The notes below the pieces were generated by a model, which did no database searches, was not told where the DNA came from, and saw only the letters and a list, made by a program, of their open reading frames with translations. From positions 248,001 through 312,000 of the forward strand of contig JASVEC010000011.1 of the NCBI GenBank assembly GCA_030770535.1: 64,000 bases of DNA, written 5' to 3'. Source of the DNA: Batkoa obscura. Taxonomy: Eukaryota > Entomophthoromycota > Entomophthoromycetes > Entomophthorales > Batkoaceae. Made by a program: the position numbers and the translations under genes. Below, one piece after another: positions 59,270 to 64,000 of this stretch (position 1 is the first letter of the stretch; every line of letters starts with the position of its first letter).

Positions 59270-59315
<46 letters not shown>

Positions 59316-59991
59316 GTAATGAATATATTTCAAAATTAATAACTTCCTTTTTAGCAGTCCAAACAAATTATGGAAATTATGAAAGAGCAATGGAAATCTT
59401 TAATAATTATAAAGATAAAGATGAAAATCTTTATATTATAAACCAAATATTAAGTTTATGTTTTGAACTTAAAAAGAAAGAGAAATGTATTGAATTGTAT
59501 CAAATAATCGATAAAATATTAAAACCGTTAGAGCCAAAATCTACACTTTCTTTTATTGAAAAGAAAGAATATATGAAACAAAATAATATAAATGAACAAT
59601 TATTATTAAATATTTATCGTACTTTAATTAATGGGTTTTCAAAGTAAGCTTTTTATATTTATTTAATAATAATATTTAATCGAAATTTAATAGCCTCAAT
59701 GAACTTGAATTAAGCATAAATATTTTAACTTCAGCGAGTAAAGACACTTCCATTCAAAAACAATTAAAATTATCCCAATTTAAACAATTATATAATAATT
59801 TACATAGATTTGATAGAATTGATTTAAAACCCATTGTATTAGATTCGATTCCTAGTTTAAAAGAAAAGAATATTGAAAGATCTAAATATAGATTAAATAA
59901 AAAATGGCAGAGAAATAATGGAAATTTAGAAGTATCTAAAACTAATAGGAAATTAGTTAAAGAATTGGCAGAAGCTAGGTTGTTAGAATAA
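57820..59991 (+). CDS. Mitochondrial pentatricopeptide-repeat (PPR) protein
   Basis: Three exons: 57820-58056, 58112-59643 and 59694-59991; 688 residues. The ATG at 57820 gives a basic mitochondrial presequence (MVSKLIKLNLTKNITNNLLK, later RWIKQYTTK). Intron 1 contains an (AAT)n run. At least six PPR motifs lie between residues ~150 and 330, e.g. YTCIMDLYSNKQDLENCIKY, YFVLVKMYAKLGRVDDAFDV, YSYMINVCAKQNMVEKAFNL and YIGLLMNARRSKQLDYARKL. PPR tracts bind organellar RNA, so a role in mitochondrial transcript processing, stability or translation is expected; the target is unknown. Exon 3 adds a basic tail (SKYRLNKKWQRNNG, ending KELAEARLLE); without splicing the protein would stop right after exon 2. 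Confidence 0.85.
59269..59315. repeat. (AAT)n / poly-Asn microsatellite in the PPR gene
   Basis: About 14 AAT triplets coding an Asn run between two helical segments (YYIV before, NEYISKL after). This is the same triplet bias as in UTP20. Confidence 0.85.
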
Positions 59992-60314
59992 AAAGAAATA
60001 TAGAGGGAAGATAGATAGTTTTCTAGTTAGAATAAATGTGTTTTTTAATAAACAAAAAAAGGATATCTTTATTGTTTTAAGCTAATTTTTTCATATTATT
60101 AAAATAAATTAAAAGTAAGCTGGTAGTATAAAATATAGAATTAAAATATAAAAAAATATTATAAAAAAGGTTTTTTTATTTTATAACTATTATTTGAATT
60201 TTATGTATCTTTTAATATGATAATGTTGTTATTTTATAGTTACAGCTATTTGCCCTAATAAATTTTTTAATTAAACATTATCATATTACCTTCATTGGCA
60301 TATGAAATTTTTAT

Positions 60315-60420
60315 ATATGGGAGTGTTTTTTTTGGCTTGATCACTTTTTCCATTTTTAAGCGCTGTTTGAGTGGAAAAATTGTTAGTAAAATTCTTAAAT
60401 ACAAAAATACATCCTCATAT
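60315..60420 (-). mobile_element. TGGGG-type MITE, copy 11
   Basis: 106 bp from ATATGGGAGTGTTTTTTTTG to AAAATACATCCTCATAT, flanked by TA on both sides. The core AAGCGCTGTTTGAGTGG has one change. Confidence 0.88.
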
Positions 60421-60802
60421 ACAAAATAACCTTTTTCTTTAAATAAAATAAATATTATAAATTATATTATCTACTATTATCTATCCCATATTAAAAAGAT
60501 AAGATTAGAGCAAATAAATGATACAATATATATAATCATCCTATAAATAAAAAACAAGTTAATAAATGTGATAATCCCATTTTTGATTTTAATTATAGAG
60601 TAAAATTACTACTAAAAAATAATATTATCCCTTAAAAATTTCATCCCTTAATAGATAAAGTTACCAAGTGGATGTTAGTTTTGAAATTGAATGTAATCGA
60701 TTTGTTACTGGCAAGTCATAGTGTTATCTGTTTAAAATTGTGATTTAAATAGAAGTTTAAGCTTTAAGATTTTATTTTTAATATTTATTTTGTAAAGTTT
60801 TC

Positions 60803-60851
60803 TTACAAATAAAAATAAAATAAAAATAAAATAAAAATAAAAATAAAAATT
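60803..60851. repeat. AAAAT simple repeat
   Basis: About nine AAAAT/AAAATA units in a row, about 370 bp upstream of the NAD kinase start codon. Confidence 0.8.
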
Positions 60852-61217
60852 CTATTTGTTTTTATTATTATTTCACTTCTAAATATTATTCTATAAGTAT
60901 GATAATCTTATCTTTTTAATAAAAAACTTGAATATTCGATTTGAACTTTTATAATTTTTCGATCATTATATAATTTTAAAACATAAAAAAGGAATAATTT
61001 AGAAATGATTACAAATCTGAGAACAAAAATTAGCCATATCAACTTAATTAATCCTAAATTTAATCAAAAGATAACTTAATCCAATAAAACTAAATACATT
61101 TTAACAGAATTTATGAATAGATTTAAAATAAGTTAAACACTTATTTTCATATTTTATACTTATCTTTTAATAATTTACTACTTTATACTCTACATTCTTC
61201 TCACCCAGCAACAAATA

Positions 61218-62820
61218 ATGAGTATTCTTAAAGACAACCAGCTATTAGGTTATCAACTCAATAGAAAGTTAGAAAATTTAAAACTCAATGACACAGAGAT
61301 AGCGAATAACACAACCACAACATATTTACAAGATGACTTATATGATGAAGATAACCCATGTTTAATCCATGCTTTACTTGACCCCTCCAATAAAATGTCT
61401 AAATTTCGTAAACTATCCATGAAACAAAGCCAAGACGCTTCAGAATTAGCTAGAACGGCAGTAGCAGTTAGATTGGTGTCCAAGAAATTGGGTAAGTTTT
61501 AAATTATCTATATTCTCTTTTTATTTATAACCTTTTTTTATTAGCTAAAAAGAGAATAAAGTTTAATAATCCAAAATCAATATTAGTTGTGACTAAGCCT
61601 GGTGATAAAAAATTGATTAAATTAGCTAGAGATTTAGTAGAATATTTATTATTAGATATTAAGTTTGGTTCTACAAAAGGGATGACAGTGTAAGTATAAA
61701 AAAAACATATTAAATAGGACTACAGCTTATCAAACTAATATTTAATTCTTTTAGATATGTTGATAAACATTTAGAAAAATCGAAACGTTTCAAATTTAAT
61801 TCATTAATTCAAAAAATAACCAATCCATCAGTAAAGTTAAACTGTTGGACACCCGAAATAGTAGCATCCTCCCCGGAGTTATTTGATTTGGTAATAACTT
61901 TAGGCGGCGATGGAACCGTATTATACACATCCTGGCTATTTCAAAAAATTGTACCTTCAGTTATGCCATTTCATTTAGGTTCATTAGGTTTTTTAACCAC
62001 TTTTGATTTTAATCAATATCGTAATATGATTCAACAATCTTTAGAAGAAGGAGTACGTATTAATATGAGAATGCGATTTAGTTGTACCATATTTAAATAT
62101 GATGCTTTAAGTTCAGCTCCATTATCCAGAGTGTGTTCCTCAAATGGTAACTATAAAAAAACCAAAAATTTAAAATCTCATGCTAGTTTATTATTTGGAG
62201 ATGCAACTATAGATACCGAAGAAGAAGAAATAGCCATAACAAGTCCATTTCGTAGTGAATTTGGTTATAAAGGTTTTATTGAAGGTATGACTTATGAAAT
62301 TTTAAATGATTTAGTAGTCGATCGAGGACCCTCCCCTTTTATGTCTCAATTAGAGTTATTTGGGGATGGGGAGTATTTAACTACTGTACAAGCAGATGGT
62401 TTAACTGTGGCTACACCAACTGGTTCAACTGCTTATTCGTTAGCTGCGGGGGGTTCGTTAGTTCATCCAGAAATACCAGCTTTATTAATATCTCCAATTT
62501 GTCCACATTCGCTTTCTTTTAGACCCATGCTATTACCAGATTCCATTACTTTGTGCATTTGTGTACCTTTTAGTTCAAGAGGTACGGCTTGGGCTTCTTT
62601 CGATGGTAGAGGTAGAGTTGAACTTTCAAGAGGCGATTTTATTAGAGTTGTTGCATCTAAATTTCCTTTTCCTACTGTTTGTGCAGAAGGTACTCAATCA
62701 AAAGATTGGTTTAATTCATTAAACAGATGCTTATTATGGAATCAAAGGTCGGTTCAAAAACCATTGGATGAGTCTTCACAAGGGGAAGAAGATTCTTCAG
62801 AAGATATGGAAGAAGATTAA
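61218..62820 (+). CDS. NAD+ kinase (ATP-NAD kinase, Utr1/Yef1/Pos5 family)
   Basis: Three exons: 61218-61491, 61545-61689 and 61755-62820; 494 residues. The family GGDGT motif is near residue 189 (VITLGGDGTVLYTSW), followed by PFHLGSLGFLT. The NAD-binding part has VQADGLTVATPTGSTAYSLA and GGSLVHP, and FDGRGRVELSRGD follows; all key residues are present. The product phosphorylates NAD+ to NADP+. The N-terminus (MSILKDNQLLGYQLNRKLEN) does not look like a presequence. Together with the length this favours a cytosolic Utr1-type enzyme over mitochondrial Pos5. The C-terminus is acidic (SSQGEEDSSEDMEED). Confidence 0.95.
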
Positions 62821-62925
62821 GGTGAATGTATTTAATTATAATAAAATTTATTCAAGTTATTAAATTATATAATATATATATACTAAAATGATAAATGGTA
62901 AAAGTTATTAACAAAACTGTTTTGT

Positions 62926-63087
62926 TTATTTATTTTCTAATGATTTTTTGGAACAATTTTTAAATTGTTGAATTAAATGTTGACATTGGGTCATATCACC
63001 ATTATGTTTATCTAAACATTCTTTTAATTCTTGGACTTGACATGGGTTTAATTTAGTCGCTTCTTTAGTTGTTTCCTTTGGATCCAT
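62926..63087 (-). CDS. Small twin-cysteine CHCH-type protein
   Basis: Single exon of 53 residues: MDPKETTKEATKLNPCQVQE and so on. Four cysteines sit as C16-x7-C24 and C35-x9-C45, a helix-turn-helix CHCH layout of proteins imported into the mitochondrial intermembrane space by Mia40. The spacing and NPCQVQELKEC/QLIQQF-type helices recall the Cox-assembly and Mix17/CHCHD2 C-terminal domains. Its first pair is CX7C instead of CX9C, and it has almost nothing outside the domain. It is convergent with NAD kinase (105 bp between stops) and divergent from sideroflexin (176 bp). Confidence 0.7.
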   Translation of the reverse strand: MDPKETTKEATKLNPCQVQELKECLDKHNGDMTQCQHLIQQFKNCSKKSLENK

Positions 63088-63263
63088 TTTAATCTAATTT
63101 AATTTATTATTATGTTTATTTAAAAAAGGATACTCTTTTTATCTTTTTTATCTTAAACTTTATCCTTCTTTCGAAGATAAAACAGAGCCAATAATACCTT
63201 TATAAAAAAAATCATATAAAAGTATAAATTTTGATAGTTTTATTAAGTTACTATCAGGTTAAA

Positions 63264-64000
63264 ATGGAAGCAGAACGTATAGATTTAAGTAAGTCTAAGC
63301 TCATCCTTAATAAAAAAACAAACCATACTTACTCAACCTTTAGCCCAACCTAGATATTCCCAAGCTACTTTTTTAGGAAGGTTAAAACATTTTATCGATG
63401 TAACTAATCCCAAGTAATATACATCTTCGTAACCAGTAACAAGAAAATTAAATCCTCCTTTAAAGAAATTTATTAGCTTCAAAACAACAAATATTAGATA
63501 GTCAAAAAATAGTTGATGACTATCAACAAGGAATTAATACTGAAACGGATATTGAAAAATTATGGAAAGCAAAAAAAATAGTAGATTCTTCCATTCATCC
63601 AGATACTAAAGAAATTATTTTTTTACCCTTTAGAATGGCTAGTTTTGTACCTGTAAGCTATTTAATTACTATATAATATTTTATCATCTACAATATTTTA
63701 TTATTATTATTATTATAACTAATAAACAACTAGACCAATTTAATAGTAACCGTTGGTTTATTATTACCCAATCCAACTACTGCTGGTATTATATTTTGGC
63801 AATGGGCAAATCAATCTTGTAATGTAGCTATTAATGTGAGTTATTTTATTTCTATTATAATCATTATATTAAAAGCTAAGCAAATTCTAACTAAAAAATT
63901 AGTGGGCTAACGCAAATAAAAGTGTACCCATGTCCTTACAAGAAACTGGGTTTGCTTATGGTTGTGCTGTTTTTGGTAAATATTATTAATGTTTTTTTTT
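63264..64000 (+). CDS. FSF1: Sideroflexin, mitochondrial serine carrier family (cut by window end)
   Basis: Exons 63264-63288, 63344-63413, 63466-63652, 63734-63835 and 63903-63975 (the last donor GGTAAA is in view); more exons must lie beyond the window. It reads [25 protein letters not shown], then [56 protein letters not shown] and NWANANKS. These match the N-terminal half of sideroflexins (FxGRxxHF, DPRxL, FWQWxNQS). The family carries serine or other small molecules across the mitochondrial inner membrane. NWANANKS replaces the usual NYxNR motif. Confidence 0.88.

Larger units (their letters stand above)
59992..61217. other. AT-rich intergenic with one MITE and A/T simple repeats
   Basis: About 1.2 kb. 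It holds MITE copy 11 and an (AAAATAAAAT)n stretch near 60805-60850. No ORF is seen. The 3' part is the presumed promoter of the NAD kinase gene. Confidence 0.6.

Noticed and set aside
1-64000. CRISPR array, rRNA genes, LTR or other virus-like elements, secondary-metabolite cluster
   Set aside because: No regularly spaced repeats, rRNA-like stretches, long direct terminal repeats, reverse transcriptase or integrase motifs, or clustered biosynthetic enzymes were seen on either strand.

Overview
The window is nuclear DNA from a very AT-rich, intron-rich fungus. Fungal signs are a Zn(II)2Cys6 transcription factor, an Sgf73-type SAGA subunit, an Arh1-type ferredoxin reductase, a CCCH/PUF protein and a secreted S41 peptidase. 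Introns are mostly 37-65 bp, start GTAAG/GTAAA, often carry CTAAT or TTAAT near the 3' end, and most lack a polypyrimidine tract. Splicing was worked out by eye from reading frame, GT-AG ends and family homology. The intron density argues against a Saccharomyces-type yeast. An early-diverging fungus with a low-GC genome (for example an Entomophthorales-like lineage) is possible, but this is only a guess.

Layout. 0-6 kb: an F-box protein, two small ORFs, and ferredoxin-NADP+ reductase ARH1 (4 exons). 5.9-12.7 kb: a tandem array of five thioredoxin-type units on the minus strand; only the last (12087-12710) is intact, and the other four are decaying. 13.2-19.1 kb: a FBXO9/Hrt3-type F-box protein, a Zn2Cys6 regulator and a two-TM protein. 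20.3-24.7 kb: the splicing helicase PRP5 (7 exons), convergent with a 7-exon alpha/beta hydrolase ending in the peroxisomal signal AKL. 25.8-30.2 kb: a secreted S41 peptidase and a sugar transporter. 31.8-34.6 kb: an 8-repeat PUF protein with a CCCH zinc finger. 37.4-39.9, 50.7-51.5 and 52.9-54.0 kb: three loci of a C2H2 zinc-finger family with one finger per exon, mostly decayed. 40.8-49.6 kb: the ribosome-biogenesis giant UTP20. 54.7 kb: tRNA-Gln(UUG). 55.1-57.4 kb: SAGA subunit SGF73 (10 exons). 57.8-60.0 kb: a mitochondrial PPR protein. 61.2-62.8 kb: NAD kinase. 62.9 kb: a 53-residue twin-cysteine CHCH protein. 63.3 kb to the window end: sideroflexin, cut by the edge.

Many genes serve mitochondria (ARH1, thioredoxin, PPR protein, CHCH protein, sideroflexin). 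They are not an operon-like set; neighbouring genes are functionally unrelated.

The main non-genic structure is a roughly 107-bp MITE family. Eleven clear copies lie in both orientations, all between genes, with imperfect ~20-bp terminal inverted repeats starting TGGGG, an AGCGCT core and TA at the ends. One separate 113-bp element with TTAA ends looks like a piggyBac-type MITE. No transposase, LTR element, CRISPR array or rRNA gene was seen.
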